From an uncultured Methylobacillus sp. (GTDB taxonomy: Bacteria; Pseudomonadota; Gammaproteobacteria; Burkholderiales; Methylophilaceae), in NCBI GenBank assembly GCA_946478865.1, contig CAMLDO010000002.1, positions 197,732 through 261,731 of the forward strand: 64,000 bases of DNA, in the 5' to 3' direction. The notes under the pieces are model-generated. The model made no database searches. It was not told where the DNA came from and worked only from the letters and a program-made list of their open reading frames with translations. A program made the position numbers and the translations under genes. Each line of letters begins with the position of its first letter. The stretch's first letter is position 1. This document shows, piece after piece, positions 1 to 9,242 of this stretch.

Positions 1-410
1 CGCTGCAACAGAAGCTCGAATCCGGCGCCAGCCAGCTTTCCGCACGCTGGCAAGAGCTGTTCGAACGCAAGCTGGACACCGAGCAGTTCAAGGCTTTGGT
101 GCACCAGACACGCAGCTATCTGCAGGAAGTGCCTCTCAATACCAAGGCCACCAATGCCCAGTTGATGGATATCGTCATGGCGCAGGACTATCAGGATCTG
201 ACGGGCCAGGTGATCAAGAAACTGTCAGACACCGTCCAGCAACTGGAAAACCAGCTGGTCAACCTGCTCATCGCGACGATGTCGGAAGAGAAGAAAAAGG
301 AAATCGACAACTCACTGCTCAACGGCCCGATCGTGAATACGGACGGTCGCACCGATATCGTTACCAGCCAGGCTCAGGTGGACGATTTGCTGGAAAGCCT
401 GGGATTCTGA
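1..410 (+). CDS. cheZ: Protein phosphatase CheZ, 3' part only
   Basis: This is the C-terminal part of CheZ, the phosphatase that dephosphorylates CheY-P and so resets flagellar rotation. The reading frame is open from base 3, so the start lies upstream of the window. The catalytic helix is visible as MAQDYQDLTGQ; the Asp of DLTGQ and the final Gln match the Asp143/Gln147 pair known in E. coli CheZ. The C-terminus QAQVDDLLESLGF is the usual CheY-binding peptide after a flexible linker. It ends 17 bases before cheA with the same orientation, so the two are probably cotranscribed. The only in-frame start in view is an internal TTG at 96 and is not the real start. Confidence 0.93.
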   Translation, partial: LQQKLESGASQLSARWQELFERKLDTEQFKALVHQTRSYLQEVPLNTKATNAQLMDIVMAQDYQDLTGQVIKKLSDTVQQLENQLVNLLIATMSEEKKKEIDNSLLNGPIVNTDGRTDIVTSQAQVDDLLESLGF

Positions 411-427
411 GTTACTAAGGAAAGATC

Positions 428-2254
428 ATGAGTGATTTCGCTGGCATGGAGGACATGCTGCAGGATTTCCTGACGGAGGCCTCGGACCTGCTTTCGGGCG
501 TCGACAACAAGCTGGTCGATCTCGAAAAGCGCCCGGACGACAAGGAACTGCTGAATGATATCTTCCGCGGGTTTCATACCATCAAGGGTGGCGCAGGCTT
601 CCTCAACGCCACGGAAATGGTGAAGCTCTGCCACCGGACGGAAAACCTGTTCGACAAGCTGCGCAACTCGGAACTGCAACTCACACCCGCCATCATGGAC
701 GTCATCATGGCTTCCACCGGCGTCGTACGCGACATGTTTGGCGAGCTTTCCTCGTCCAAGCAACCCTCCCCGGCTGACCCGAACCTGTTGTCATCGCTGG
801 ATGCCGTACTGGCCGGCGAAGCGCCTGTTGCGGCTCCCGCTGCGCCTCAAGTCGCTGCTACACCGGCAGCCACTGTCGCGGGATTCAACGGTGAGCCGGA
901 CTGGAACCAGCTGTTTCACAGCCTTGTCGGCGGCGACACGCACGTAGCGGAAGTTACACCTGTACCGGCCCCAGCCTCTGCGCAGCCCGTGCCTGTAAAG
1001 CCGACGCCTGCAGCGCGCCCGGCCGCTGTGGGTTCCGCCGCGGTAGCGGCTGCAGCCAAGGACACCACCATACGCGTCGATACTGCTCGCCTCGATCAGG
1101 TGCTGAACCTGTCCGGCGAAATCGGCCTGACCAAGAACCGCCTGACCTGTCTGCGCGCCGCGATCATGCAGGGCAAGGTAGATCAGGAAACGATCAAGGA
1201 CCTGGACGAAGCCGTCAGCCATCTGGATCTGCTGGTCGGCGACCTGCAGAATGCAGTCATGAAGACCCGCATGCAGCCCATCGGCCGCCTGTTCCAGAAA
1301 TATCCTCGCTTGGCGCGCGATGTGGCACGCCAACTGGGCAAGGACGTGGAACTGGTGCTGTCCGGTGAAGAAACCGAAATCGACAAGACCATGATCGAGG
1401 ATCTCAACGATCCGCTGGTCCACCTCATCCGCAATGCGGTCGACCACGGCGTCGATACGCCGGAAGAGCGCGCTGCCGCAGGCAAGCCGGCCAAGAGCCT
1501 GGTGCACCTCTCCGCGGAACAGGTGGGCGATCACATTATCATCGAGATCACCGACGACGGTCGCGGCATCCGCGCCGATGTCATTCGCCAGAAGGCGATC
1601 GAGAAGGGCCTCATCGATATCGAAACCGCCAACAGCCTGGACGAAAAGCAGAGCCTCAACCTGATCTTCCTGCCCGGCTTCTCGACCAAGGACCAGATTT
1701 CGGACGTTTCCGGCCGTGGCGTGGGTATGGACGTGGTCAAGACCAATATCCAGAAACTCAACGGCCGCGTGGACGTAACTTCGGTGGTTGGGCAGGGCTC
1801 CACCTTCCGCATCATGCTGCCGCTGACACTGGCGATTCTGCCAGTGCTCATGGTACGGCTCGGAACCCAGCCTTTCGCGGTGCCGCTGTCCATGGTGCGC
1901 GAAATCCTGCCGATCCGCTCCGAGGATGTCCAGCGCGTTTCCGGCAAGGCGACCATGATCGTCCGCGAGGAAGTACTGCCGATCCGCACTCTTGCCAGCC
2001 TCATCGGCTGGCCGGTCACCGGCGTTCCGTCGTTCGGCGTGCTCATGCAGTGTGGCGAAAGCAATTTCATCCTGGCCATCGACAGTTTCATCGGTCAGGC
2101 CGACGTGGTCATCAAACCGCTGCACGATATCAAGCCCAAGGGAATTGCAGGCGCGACATTGACCGGCGACGGCGCTATCGTGCTTGTGCTGGATATGGAA
2201 GCATTGCTGAGCGGCGGCTCGCAACAGGACACCAAGGCTGCTCTTTTTGCCTGA
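428..2254 (+). CDS. cheA: Chemotaxis histidine kinase CheA
   Basis: CheA (608 residues) autophosphorylates in response to chemoreceptors and passes phosphate to CheY and CheB. The HPt (P1) domain holds the phosphorylated His50 in FRGFHTIKGG. Residues about 120-205 are an Ala/Pro-rich linker with no recognisable P2 CheY-binding domain. P3 dimerisation follows, then the P4 ATPase with N-box HLIRNAVDHG, G1 DDGRGI and SGRGVGMDVV, then a C-terminal CheW-like P5 domain. There is no receiver domain. The start ATG has a ribosome site (AAGGA) 7 bases upstream. It follows cheZ directly; no cheW lies next to it, and an EAL-HDOD gene comes next instead. Confidence 0.96.
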   Translation: MSDFAGMEDMLQDFLTEASDLLSGVDNKLVDLEKRPDDKELLNDIFRGFHTIKGGAGFLNATEMVKLCHRTENLFDKLRNSELQLTPAIMDVIMASTGVVRDMFGELSSSKQPSPADPNLLSSLDAVLAGEAPVAAPAAPQVAATPAATVAGFNGEPDWNQLFHSLVGGDTHVAEVTPVPAPASAQPVPVKPTPAARPAAVGSAAVAAAAKDTTIRVDTARLDQVLNLSGEIGLTKNRLTCLRAAIMQGKVDQETIKDLDEAVSHLDLLVGDLQNAVMKTRMQPIGRLFQKYPRLARDVARQLGKDVELVLSGEETEIDKTMIEDLNDPLVHLIRNAVDHGVDTPEERAAAGKPAKSLVHLSAEQVGDHIIIEITDDGRGIRADVIRQKAIEKGLIDIETANSLDEKQSLNLIFLPGFSTKDQISDVSGRGVGMDVVKTNIQKLNGRVDVTSVVGQGSTFRIMLPLTLAILPVLMVRLGTQPFAVPLSMVREILPIRSEDVQRVSGKATMIVREEVLPIRTLASLIGWPVTGVPSFGVLMQCGESNFILAIDSFIGQADVVIKPLHDIKPKGIAGATLTGDGAIVLVLDMEALLSGGSQQDTKAALFA

Positions 2255-2338
2255 ACGGGGCAACGGTAGTATCAACGATTCGAGCAACAAACCTGCCGGA
2301 CATGGGCTCCCCTGCCGGCGACTATAACGGAAAATAAA

Positions 2339-3553
2339 ATGCACGATCATGCATTTATCGGGCGTCAGCCCATACTCGACGCGAAACAGCAAATCATTGC
2401 GTATGAATTGCTATTCCGCGACAGCGCCAGCGCCAGCGATGCGGTCATCGAAGACAACCTGAAATCCTGCGCGCGCGTCCTCGTCAACACCATGTCCGAC
2501 ATGGGCGCGCAATGGCTGCTGGGCGACAAGCTCGCATTCATCAATGTCAGCGAAGAACTGCTGCATAGCGAATTCCTCGAGCTGCTGCCCCCGCAGCGCA
2601 CCGTGCTCGAAGTGCTGGAAAACGTTCCGGCCAGCGAGGCTGTGATACAACGCCTGCGAGAACTGCGCGAGCAGGGCTTTCAGGTGGCGCTCGACGACTT
2701 CATCCCGACGGCGGAAACCATTCCGCTGCTGAAGACTGCCAACTACGTGAAGCTTGATGTACATGAGCACGGCCTGGAAAAAACCGGCAAGCTCATTGCC
2801 CAGCTCAAGTCCCTGCCGGTCAAGCTGGTGGCAGAAAAAGTTGAAACGCACGAAGAGTTCGAAGCCTGCAAGAAAATGGGCTTCCAGTTCTTCCAGGGCT
2901 ATTATTTCGCTCATCCGGAAACCCTGACCGCGCGCGTCATCAACCCTTCCTACGCCGCTGTGCTGGATCTGCTCAACATGGTGAGCAAGGATGCAGACGT
3001 CAAGGACGTGGAAACCGGTTTCAAGCGCGACCCGGCACTGTCGTTCAAGCTGCTGCGCTACATCAACTCGGTGGGCTTCGGCCTGTCGTGTGAAATCCAG
3101 TCGATCCGTCATGCGCTGACCATTCTGGGTACCAAACAGCTCTATCGCTGGCTCACGCTGCTTATGGTGACGGCGGGGGAAAATGCCGCGGCGCCAGCGC
3201 TCATGAAGACGGCGATCACGCGTGGCCGCCTCACAGAACTGCTGGGCACCGATTTCTTCGACAAGAACGATCGCGACAACCTGTTCATCGTGGGCGTGTT
3301 CTCGCTGCTCGATGCAATGCTGGAAATGCCGATGGACCAAGTGCTGGAGAAGGTACTGCTGCCCGAGCCGGTCACCGACGCCCTGCTCAATCGCGAAGGC
3401 ATCTACGGCCCCTTCCTGCAACTGGCCGAAGCCGTCGAGAACGGCGACGGGCCACGTATTGCGGAACTTGCGGCTTCCCTGCAGTACGATCCGGACAAGG
3501 TCAACGACTGCCACATCGCCGCCCTCGCATGGGTGGAAAGCCTGGGCATCTGA
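2339..3553 (+). CDS. EAL-HDOD signalling protein (YuxH type)
   Basis: This 404-residue soluble protein joins an N-terminal EAL-type domain (about 1-200) to a C-terminal HDOD domain (about 205-395). The EAL region opens with FIGRQPILD and has ELLFR (Glu23) where catalytic domains have EALLR, followed by INVSEE, LDDF, KLDV and AEKVET. This is the YuxH-like subgroup, often thought to bind or sense rather than hydrolyse c-di-GMP, so activity is uncertain. HDOD domains are degenerate HD-like signalling modules. The gene lies 84 bases after cheA and 22 bases before pilU, which suggests a link between chemotaxis or c-di-GMP and pilus-driven motility. That link is inferred from position. Confidence 0.88.
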   Translation: MHDHAFIGRQPILDAKQQIIAYELLFRDSASASDAVIEDNLKSCARVLVNTMSDMGAQWLLGDKLAFINVSEELLHSEFLELLPPQRTVLEVLENVPASEAVIQRLRELREQGFQVALDDFIPTAETIPLLKTANYVKLDVHEHGLEKTGKLIAQLKSLPVKLVAEKVETHEEFEACKKMGFQFFQGYYFAHPETLTARVINPSYAAVLDLLNMVSKDADVKDVETGFKRDPALSFKLLRYINSVGFGLSCEIQSIRHALTILGTKQLYRWLTLLMVTAGENAAAPALMKTAITRGRLTELLGTDFFDKNDRDNLFIVGVFSLLDAMLEMPMDQVLEKVLLPEPVTDALLNREGIYGPFLQLAEAVENGDGPRIAELAASLQYDPDKVNDCHIAALAWVESLGI

Positions 3554-3575
3554 TCCGTAAAACGGCGAGCACGGC

Positions 3576-4763
3576 ATGACCAACGAACAGGCACTGGCTT
3601 ACATGCACAATCTTCTCCGCGTGATGCTGGAGAAGAAAGCTTCCGATCTTTTCATCTCGGCGGACTTTCCGCCCGCGATGAAAATCGACGGCAAGATGAC
3701 GCCGCTCAACGCGCAGCGCCTCACCGGCGAGCATACCCGCGCCTTCGCCAATGCGCTCATGAACGACAAGCAGCGCAAGGAGTTCGCGGACACCAAGGAA
3801 TGCAATTTCGCGATCTGGCCCAAGGAAATCGGCCGCTTCCGCGTCAATGTATTCGTGCAGCAGGAAAACGTCGGCATGGTGCTGCGCACCATCACGACCA
3901 AGATTCCCAATTTCGACGAAATGGGTCTGCCGCAGCAACTCAAGGAAGTGATGATGGCCAAGCGCGGCCTCATCATCCTGGTCGGCGGCACCGGCTCCGG
4001 CAAGTCCACCACGCTCGCAGCGATGATCGACTATCGCAACGAGAACAGCCACGGCCACATCATCACCATCGAAGACCCGGTGGAATACGTACATCCGAGC
4101 AAGAATTGCCTCATCACGCACCGGGAAGTGGGCCGCGATACCAACGACTGGTTCAGCGCACTCAAGAACACGCTGCGTCAGGCGCCGGACGTGATCCTCA
4201 TCGGCGAAATCCGCGACCGCGAGACCATGGAGTTCGCGCTCGCCTTCGCCGAAACCGGCCATTTGTGCATGGCGACGCTGCATGCCAACAGCGCCAACCA
4301 GGCGCTGGATCGCATCATCAACTTCTTCCCGGAGGAGCGCCATGCGCAATTGCACATGGATATCTCGCTCAACCTGCGCGCCTTCGTTTCGCAACGCCTC
4401 GTGCCCAAAAAAGGCGGCGGACGCTGCGCCGCGATCGAAATCCTGCTCAATTCGCCACTGGTGTCCGACCTCATCCTCAAGGGCGAGACCAATATGGTGA
4501 AGGAGGCGATGGCCAAGTCGGTCGAGCTCGGCATGCAGACTTTCGACCAGGCGCTGTTCAACCTGTGTGAGGAAGGCCGCATCACCGAGGACGACGCGCT
4601 GCGCAATGCCGACTCGATCAATGAGCTGCGCCTCAAGTTCAAGCTGCACGGCAAGAATTCCAGCGCCAAGGATGCCGACTCGCGCATCGACCATCTGTCG
4701 CTGCACGAGGAAGAGCCGGAAGAAGAAACAACCGACGATCCGTCGGCTGCGCCCAAGGCATAA
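3576..4763 (+). CDS. pilU: Type IV pilus retraction ATPase, PilU type
   Basis: This is a 395-residue hexameric secretion-type ATPase that powers or modulates type IV pilus retraction at the inner membrane. It shows Walker A GGTGSGKST (Lys143), the Asp box TIEDPVEYVH, Walker B VILIGEIRDRETM and the His box ATLHANSANQALDRI. The GGTGSGKST form, where PilT has GPTGSGKST, and the acidic C-terminal tail (EEEPEEETTDD) favour PilU over PilT. No pilT is adjacent, which is less usual because pilT and pilU are often paired. The next gene starts 3 bases after the stop. Confidence 0.9.
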   Translation: MTNEQALAYMHNLLRVMLEKKASDLFISADFPPAMKIDGKMTPLNAQRLTGEHTRAFANALMNDKQRKEFADTKECNFAIWPKEIGRFRVNVFVQQENVGMVLRTITTKIPNFDEMGLPQQLKEVMMAKRGLIILVGGTGSGKSTTLAAMIDYRNENSHGHIITIEDPVEYVHPSKNCLITHREVGRDTNDWFSALKNTLRQAPDVILIGEIRDRETMEFALAFAETGHLCMATLHANSANQALDRIINFFPEERHAQLHMDISLNLRAFVSQRLVPKKGGGRCAAIEILLNSPLVSDLILKGETNMVKEAMAKSVELGMQTFDQALFNLCEEGRITEDDALRNADSINELRLKFKLHGKNSSAKDADSRIDHLSLHEEEPEEETTDDPSAAPKA

Positions 4764-4766
4764 CCC

Positions 4767-5090
4767 ATGGAAATCGGATTGCTCGTGGCGGTCGCCATTG
4801 CCGCCTGGATCTGGCTGGATGGCATCAAGGCGCGTGAAATCGCCGTGGCCGCAGGTCAGCAGGCCGCCGAAAAATACGGCCTGCAATTCCTCGATGAAAC
4901 CGTCGCCATGACCCGGCTGCGTGCGGGACGCAACAGCTACGGACGCATGCAGTTGAAGCGCACCTACGGTTTCGAGGTCAGCGACACCGGCTCGGATCGT
5001 CTTCCGTGCAGTGTCACGCTACTCGGCAAACGCGTGGAGTCCATCGACATTCCACCGCATCGCGACAGCAACGTCGTTCGCCTCTACTGA
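4767..5090 (+). CDS. DUF3301 family small membrane-anchored protein
   Basis: This 107-residue protein has one N-terminal hydrophobic segment (IGLLVAVAIAAWIWLDG, about residues 3-19) followed by a soluble part with the pattern KAREIAVAAGQ, YGLQFLDETVA and a central KRTYGFEVS. This matches the DUF3301 family, found in beta- and gammaproteobacteria and of unknown function. It is probably anchored in the inner membrane with a cytoplasmic tail. It starts 3 bases after pilU and ends 10 bases before gluQ, so it sits inside an apparent operon. The position suggests no specific role. Confidence 0.75.
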   Translation: MEIGLLVAVAIAAWIWLDGIKAREIAVAAGQQAAEKYGLQFLDETVAMTRLRAGRNSYGRMQLKRTYGFEVSDTGSDRLPCSVTLLGKRVESIDIPPHRDSNVVRLY

Positions 5091-5100
5091 TTTTCCTTCG

Positions 5101-6003
5101 ATGGCAGGCGCCCCTTACCGCGGCCGTTTCGCCCCTTCTCCCACCGGCCTTTTGCATTTCGGCTCACTGGTCGCCGCTGTCGGCAGCTATCTGGAAGCCA
5201 GGACACATAATGGGGAATGGCTGGTGCGCATCGAGGATATCGATCCGCCACGCGAGATGCCGGGTGCCGCTGAAGACATATTGCGGACATTGGAAACATA
5301 TGGATTCGAGTGGGACGGACCGGTGGAATACCAGAGCCGCCGCAGCGCATTCTACGAAGCCGCGCTGGAGCAGTTGAGGCGCGACGGCATGCTCTACCCT
5401 TGTGGTTGCACCCGCAAGGAGATCGCCGATTCGGCCGTTGCGGGACTGGATGGCCCCGTCTATCCCGGCACTTGCCGCAACGGTCTGGCGCCCGGCAAGG
5501 AAGCGCGTGCCTGGCGTGTGCGCGCCGATACCGAAGACATCATCTTCGAGGATGGAATACAGGGAACGATACGGCAGAACCTGCGGCGCGACGTCGGCGA
5601 CTTCGTATTGAAACGTGCAGACGGCTTCTATGCCTACCAGCTGGCCGTGGTCGTGGACGATGCAGAGCAAGGCATGACCCATATCGTGCGCGGCTCGGAC
5701 CTGCTCGATTCCACCTCGCGCCAGATTCACCTGCAACGCCTGCTCGGCTACCCCCATCCGCACTACGCGCACCTGCCCGTAGCGGCCAATGAAGCAGGCG
5801 AGAAACTGAGCAAGCAGACCCGCGCCGCACCTTTATCGACTGACAACGCGGTGGAAAAGCTGTGGCAGGCGCTGGATTTTCTTGGGCAGCAGCCTGACCG
5901 CTCGCTGCTGGACGCCTCACGCGACGAAATATGGCAATGGGCACGTCGTCACTGGCGCCTTGCTGCCATTCCCCGCCAGCGCAGCATCCTCTGGAAAGAA
6001 TGA
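5101..6003 (+). CDS. gluQ: Glutamyl-Q tRNA(Asp) synthetase
   Basis: GluQ activates glutamate and attaches it to the queuosine base of tRNA(Asp). It resembles the catalytic half of glutamyl-tRNA synthetase without the anticodon-binding domain. The 300-residue product starts MAGAPYRGRFAPSPTG, with the HIGH-type signature LLHFGS, and has the KMSKS-type site KLSKQT. Zinc ligands characteristic of the family are visible as CGC and, further on, VYPGTC. The frame is open back to 5011, but the ATG at 5101 is where family similarity begins. It is the last gene of the plus-strand run that began with cheZ. Confidence 0.93.
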   Translation: MAGAPYRGRFAPSPTGLLHFGSLVAAVGSYLEARTHNGEWLVRIEDIDPPREMPGAAEDILRTLETYGFEWDGPVEYQSRRSAFYEAALEQLRRDGMLYPCGCTRKEIADSAVAGLDGPVYPGTCRNGLAPGKEARAWRVRADTEDIIFEDGIQGTIRQNLRRDVGDFVLKRADGFYAYQLAVVVDDAEQGMTHIVRGSDLLDSTSRQIHLQRLLGYPHPHYAHLPVAANEAGEKLSKQTRAAPLSTDNAVEKLWQALDFLGQQPDRSLLDASRDEIWQWARRHWRLAAIPRQRSILWKE

Positions 6004-6055
6004 CGGACCTGCGAGAGGCCCGTCTGGTTAACGACATTGTGCTGCAACACCCAGC

Positions 6056-8215
6056 CTAGACGGCGGGTTTTCCCTGCACCTGCGTCACCTGAAATTGCCC
6101 CGCGAGCCCATGCAGTCGCTGCGACGTCTGGCGCGCCTGCACCACGGTGTAGTTGAGCTCATCCAGAGCGCTGCGCATGGATGAGGTGACGTTGGCGACG
6201 CCCTGCACGCGACTGCCATAAGAGTAGGTTCCCTGCGAAATCTCCTGCAGCAGTTGCAGCATGCGCTCCAGGATTTCCTGCATGCCACTGTTGTCGGTGG
6301 CGGCCTCCTCGGCCAGCCGCAACCCCTCCTCCATCCGGCTCATGCCGGTATCCATGTTGACCACGGCGTCCTTGGCCTTGCTCTGCACCGTGGAGATCAT
6401 GTTGCGGATTTCGCTGGTCGCCGCGGCGGTGCGCTCGGCCAGCTTGCGCACCTCGTCCGCGACGACCGAGAAGCCGCGTCCTGCTTCGCCTGCACGCGCT
6501 GCCTCGATTGCGGCATTGAGCGCGAGCAGATTGGTCTGGTCGGCGATCTCGTTGATGACGTCCACGATTTTGCCGATGCGATCCGTGCTGTCGCCGAGAT
6601 CGCGTATGGTCTGCGTGGAAAGATCGATGGAATGGCGGATGTCGCGCGTACGCAGCTGCACGACCTCAAGCTGCTGCTGCGAACTGCTCACCGCCTGCTG
6701 CATCGCGGTGCGGATTTCGTCTGTGGTGCGGTTGGCGGACTGGATATCCTCCATCTGCTTATTGAGCAGCGCGAGAATATCCTGCACCGCGTCCAGCACT
6801 TCGCGGCTGGAGTTGGTCGCATGCTGGTTGCGCTGCTGCATGCTGTCGTGGTTCCCGTTGAGCTCGTCGGCCGTCATAATGACCCGGCTCACGGTCGAAT
6901 CCAGCGTATCGATGAAGCTGTTGACCCATTGCGCCATGACCGCGATCTCGTCGGTGGCCGCCTCCTTGCGCTCGAAGCGCTGAGACAGGTTGCCGCCGCC
7001 TTCCGCGAGATTACGGATAACGCGTGCCATAGTACGCAGACGCTCCGTCATTGGACAAATGGAAAACTTGTAGAAGAACACGGAACCCACTGCAAGCAAC
7101 CCCAGGTGCAGCAACTCGGCTTTCATGCCATCGAGGCCGAGCGTCAGAGTCGCAATGAAACTCAGCAGCCAGAATCCGAACACGATCGCGAAGAAACTGC
7201 GCTTCTGGCGATAGGCGATCGAGCGGAAACGGTTGGCTTCTTCGAGATCCGCCTCGCACATCATGCCCCAGATATCGGGCGAGCCTGGCATCTGGAAGGT
7301 GGCGCCCTTGCCGATCACCGGGATATGGCGATAGTCGGAATAACCCGGATAGGTGACGAACATGTTCTCGCCCTTGCGCATCGTCTCGCGAATACCGGGA
7401 TGCAGTTGGCCGGTGGCGGGATCGTTGAACACGAGTTCGAGTTCAGTGTGACTCTTCACTGTAACGGTGCCAAAAGCCGTGCGTACGCCCTGTTTCAGGT
7501 TGTCGCCCAGGCTGAAGGTATTATCCTCGAAGCGCGAGCGCGATAGTGCCGTACCCGGCCGTACCGATGAATCGAATACCGGTTGCACCATGAACAGATA
7601 GTTGTCGCCGGACTCGATGAACACGTGTCCGGCCTCGCGCTGGATGATGTCGCCGATAACGTCATTGGGTACGCGGGCGCACAAGCAGCCGACCGCCTGG
7701 CCTTCCTTCACGAGCGGCTGGTAGAACATGAGCGTGACCGCATCATGGAATTTGGAGCTGCTCGGCCCGATGGCCAGTGTCTGCGCATCGACATATGGGC
7801 CGTGCAGGAACTGTCCTTGCAGGCCGCGCTTGACGGCCTCCGGCAGCAGGTCACGCTTGCCGATGCGGGCGGGATGCGTGGATGCCAGCACCACTCCGGA
7901 AACATCGATGACGAACAGTTCGGAGCAGTCGAAAAATGCAGGCTTTTTCTTCTGCAGAATCGAGGACCCCTTGGGCGGAAAGTCTTCCAGGATTTCCTCG
8001 GAGAAGTGATCGAGCATTCCCCACTGCTGTTTCGCCCAGCCGCGCAGCATTTTCACGCGCGTGCCGGCGATGCCTTCGAAGGTCTGCTCCAGCACTGGAT
8101 AGCGGCGCTTGTTGAGAAAACATGCCCAGCGCATGGACAGCTTGCCAGTTTTGCCCAGCCAGGGCAGCCATCGACGCTCCTGCGCGGTCAGGCTCATTTC
8201 ATTACTTTTTAACAC
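6056..8215 (-). CDS. Methyl-accepting chemotaxis protein with unusual topology
   Basis: This is a 719-residue chemoreceptor. From the N-terminus it has a large sensor region with a PDC/Cache-like pattern ([21 protein letters not shown], split here as ELFVIDVSG then VVLASTHP) at about 100-320, two close hydrophobic segments at about 340-360 and 368-386, a HAMP domain, and a signalling domain with the hairpin tip around [13 protein letters not shown]. No hydrophobic segment is seen before residue 335, so the sensor should lie in the cytoplasm unless the start is wrong. The GTG at 8215 is chosen because AGGAG lies 7 bases upstream; an ATG at 8197 and an open frame to 8260 have no such site. It diverges from hslO. 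Confidence 0.88.
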   Translation of the reverse strand: MLKSNEMSLTAQERRWLPWLGKTGKLSMRWACFLNKRRYPVLEQTFEGIAGTRVKMLRGWAKQQWGMLDHFSEEILEDFPPKGSSILQKKKPAFFDCSELFVIDVSGVVLASTHPARIGKRDLLPEAVKRGLQGQFLHGPYVDAQTLAIGPSSSKFHDAVTLMFYQPLVKEGQAVGCLCARVPNDVIGDIIQREAGHVFIESGDNYLFMVQPVFDSSVRPGTALSRSRFEDNTFSLGDNLKQGVRTAFGTVTVKSHTELELVFNDPATGQLHPGIRETMRKGENMFVTYPGYSDYRHIPVIGKGATFQMPGSPDIWGMMCEADLEEANRFRSIAYRQKRSFFAIVFGFWLLSFIATLTLGLDGMKAELLHLGLLAVGSVFFYKFSICPMTERLRTMARVIRNLAEGGGNLSQRFERKEAATDEIAVMAQWVNSFIDTLDSTVSRVIMTADELNGNHDSMQQRNQHATNSSREVLDAVQDILALLNKQMEDIQSANRTTDEIRTAMQQAVSSSQQQLEVVQLRTRDIRHSIDLSTQTIRDLGDSTDRIGKIVDVINEIADQTNLLALNAAIEAARAGEAGRGFSVVADEVRKLAERTAAATSEIRNMISTVQSKAKDAVVNMDTGMSRMEEGLRLAEEAATDNSGMQEILERMLQLLQEISQGTYSYGSRVQGVANVTSSMRSALDELNYTVVQARQTSQRLHGLAGQFQVTQVQGKPAV

Positions 8216-8360
8216 TACCTCTCTCCTTTGAGTTGGCCCCATCCCCCTTGATGGCGCCAACTATGGTCTAGCAATCCGCATGCCACGGAACCAATGCGTC
8301 TCGCTAGGAGTCGCAGGAGTTTGATAAGATGCGGGCTTCTGCCGCACCAAAGAGTTCGCA

Positions 8361-9242
8361 ATGCCCATCACCGACTCCTGCCTCACCCGCTTCATCTTCG
8401 ACCAGGCCCCCATCCGCGGGGAATTCGCACACATCGGTGAAGCCTGGCGCACCATCGTTGCCAAACACGACTATCCGGCGCCGCTGAAAGGCCTGCTGGG
8501 TGAATTGATGGCCGCCGGCGCGCTGCTGGCCGCGACGCTCAAGCTCAAGGGCTCGCTGATCCTGCAGATTCAGGGCACCGGCCCGATCTCGCTGCTGGTC
8601 GTGGAATGTACGGGCGATCTCAAGATGCGCGCCACGGCAAAATGGCGGGGCGATATCCACCAAGCGAAACTGGCCGAACTGCTCGGACAGGGCAGCTTCG
8701 TGATCACGCTCGACCCCAAGGACGGCAGCCAGACCTATCAGGGCATCGTGCCGCTGGAAGGCAATAGCGTCGCGGAAGTGCTGGAAAACTACATGACGCG
8801 CTCGGAGCAGCTGGAAACGCGCTTGTGGCTTGCGGCGGACAATACCTGCGTGAGCGGCATGCTGCTGCAGAAGCTGCCGGGGCAGGAGTCGCCGGATGAC
8901 GATGCCTGGAATCGCGCTGGCCAGCTGGCCGCCACCCTGACGCCGCAGGAGCTGCTGGAGCTGCCTGCCATGGAATTGCTGCACCGGCTGTACCACGAGG
9001 AAGACATCCGGGTGTTCGAAGCGCAGGAGGTCGCGTTCGAATGCAGCTGTTCGCGCGAAAGCGTGGCCAGCATGTTGCGCATGCTGGGCCATGATGAAAT
9101 CCGCACCATCATCGAGGAGCAGGGCCAGGTCGAGGTCCACTGCGAGTTCTGCAACGAACGCTATGCCTTCGATCCGGTGGATGCGGAACAGGTCTTTGTG
9201 ACCGCCGCGCAGCAGGCGCCTGCAAGCGGCGCGACGCACTAG
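8361..9242 (+). CDS. hslO: Redox-regulated chaperone Hsp33
   Basis: Hsp33 is a cytosolic holdase that oxidation activates when its C-terminal zinc centre loses zinc and forms disulphides. The 293-residue protein has the N-terminal substrate-binding fold and the zinc centre made of CSC (in FECSCSRES) and CEFC (in VHCEFCNERY), which are the four family cysteines. The length matches the family. It diverges from the chemoreceptor over 145 bases and overlaps the stop of the convergent GGDEF-EAL gene by 4 bases. Confidence 0.95.
   Translation: MPITDSCLTRFIFDQAPIRGEFAHIGEAWRTIVAKHDYPAPLKGLLGELMAAGALLAATLKLKGSLILQIQGTGPISLLVVECTGDLKMRATAKWRGDIHQAKLAELLGQGSFVITLDPKDGSQTYQGIVPLEGNSVAEVLENYMTRSEQLETRLWLAADNTCVSGMLLQKLPGQESPDDDAWNRAGQLAATLTPQELLELPAMELLHRLYHEEDIRVFEAQEVAFECSCSRESVASMLRMLGHDEIRTIIEEQGQVEVHCEFCNERYAFDPVDAEQVFVTAAQQAPASGATH

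Noticed and set aside
2270..2335. GC-rich hairpin between cheA and the EAL-HDOD gene as a terminator
   Set aside because: The arms are short (about five bases), the loop is long and no T-run follows.
791..2392. A 533-residue open frame on the minus strand across cheA
   Set aside because: It is antisense to a clear CheA on the plus strand, lacks any family pattern and is rich in His/Gln/Leu as expected of reversed G+C-rich coding sequence.
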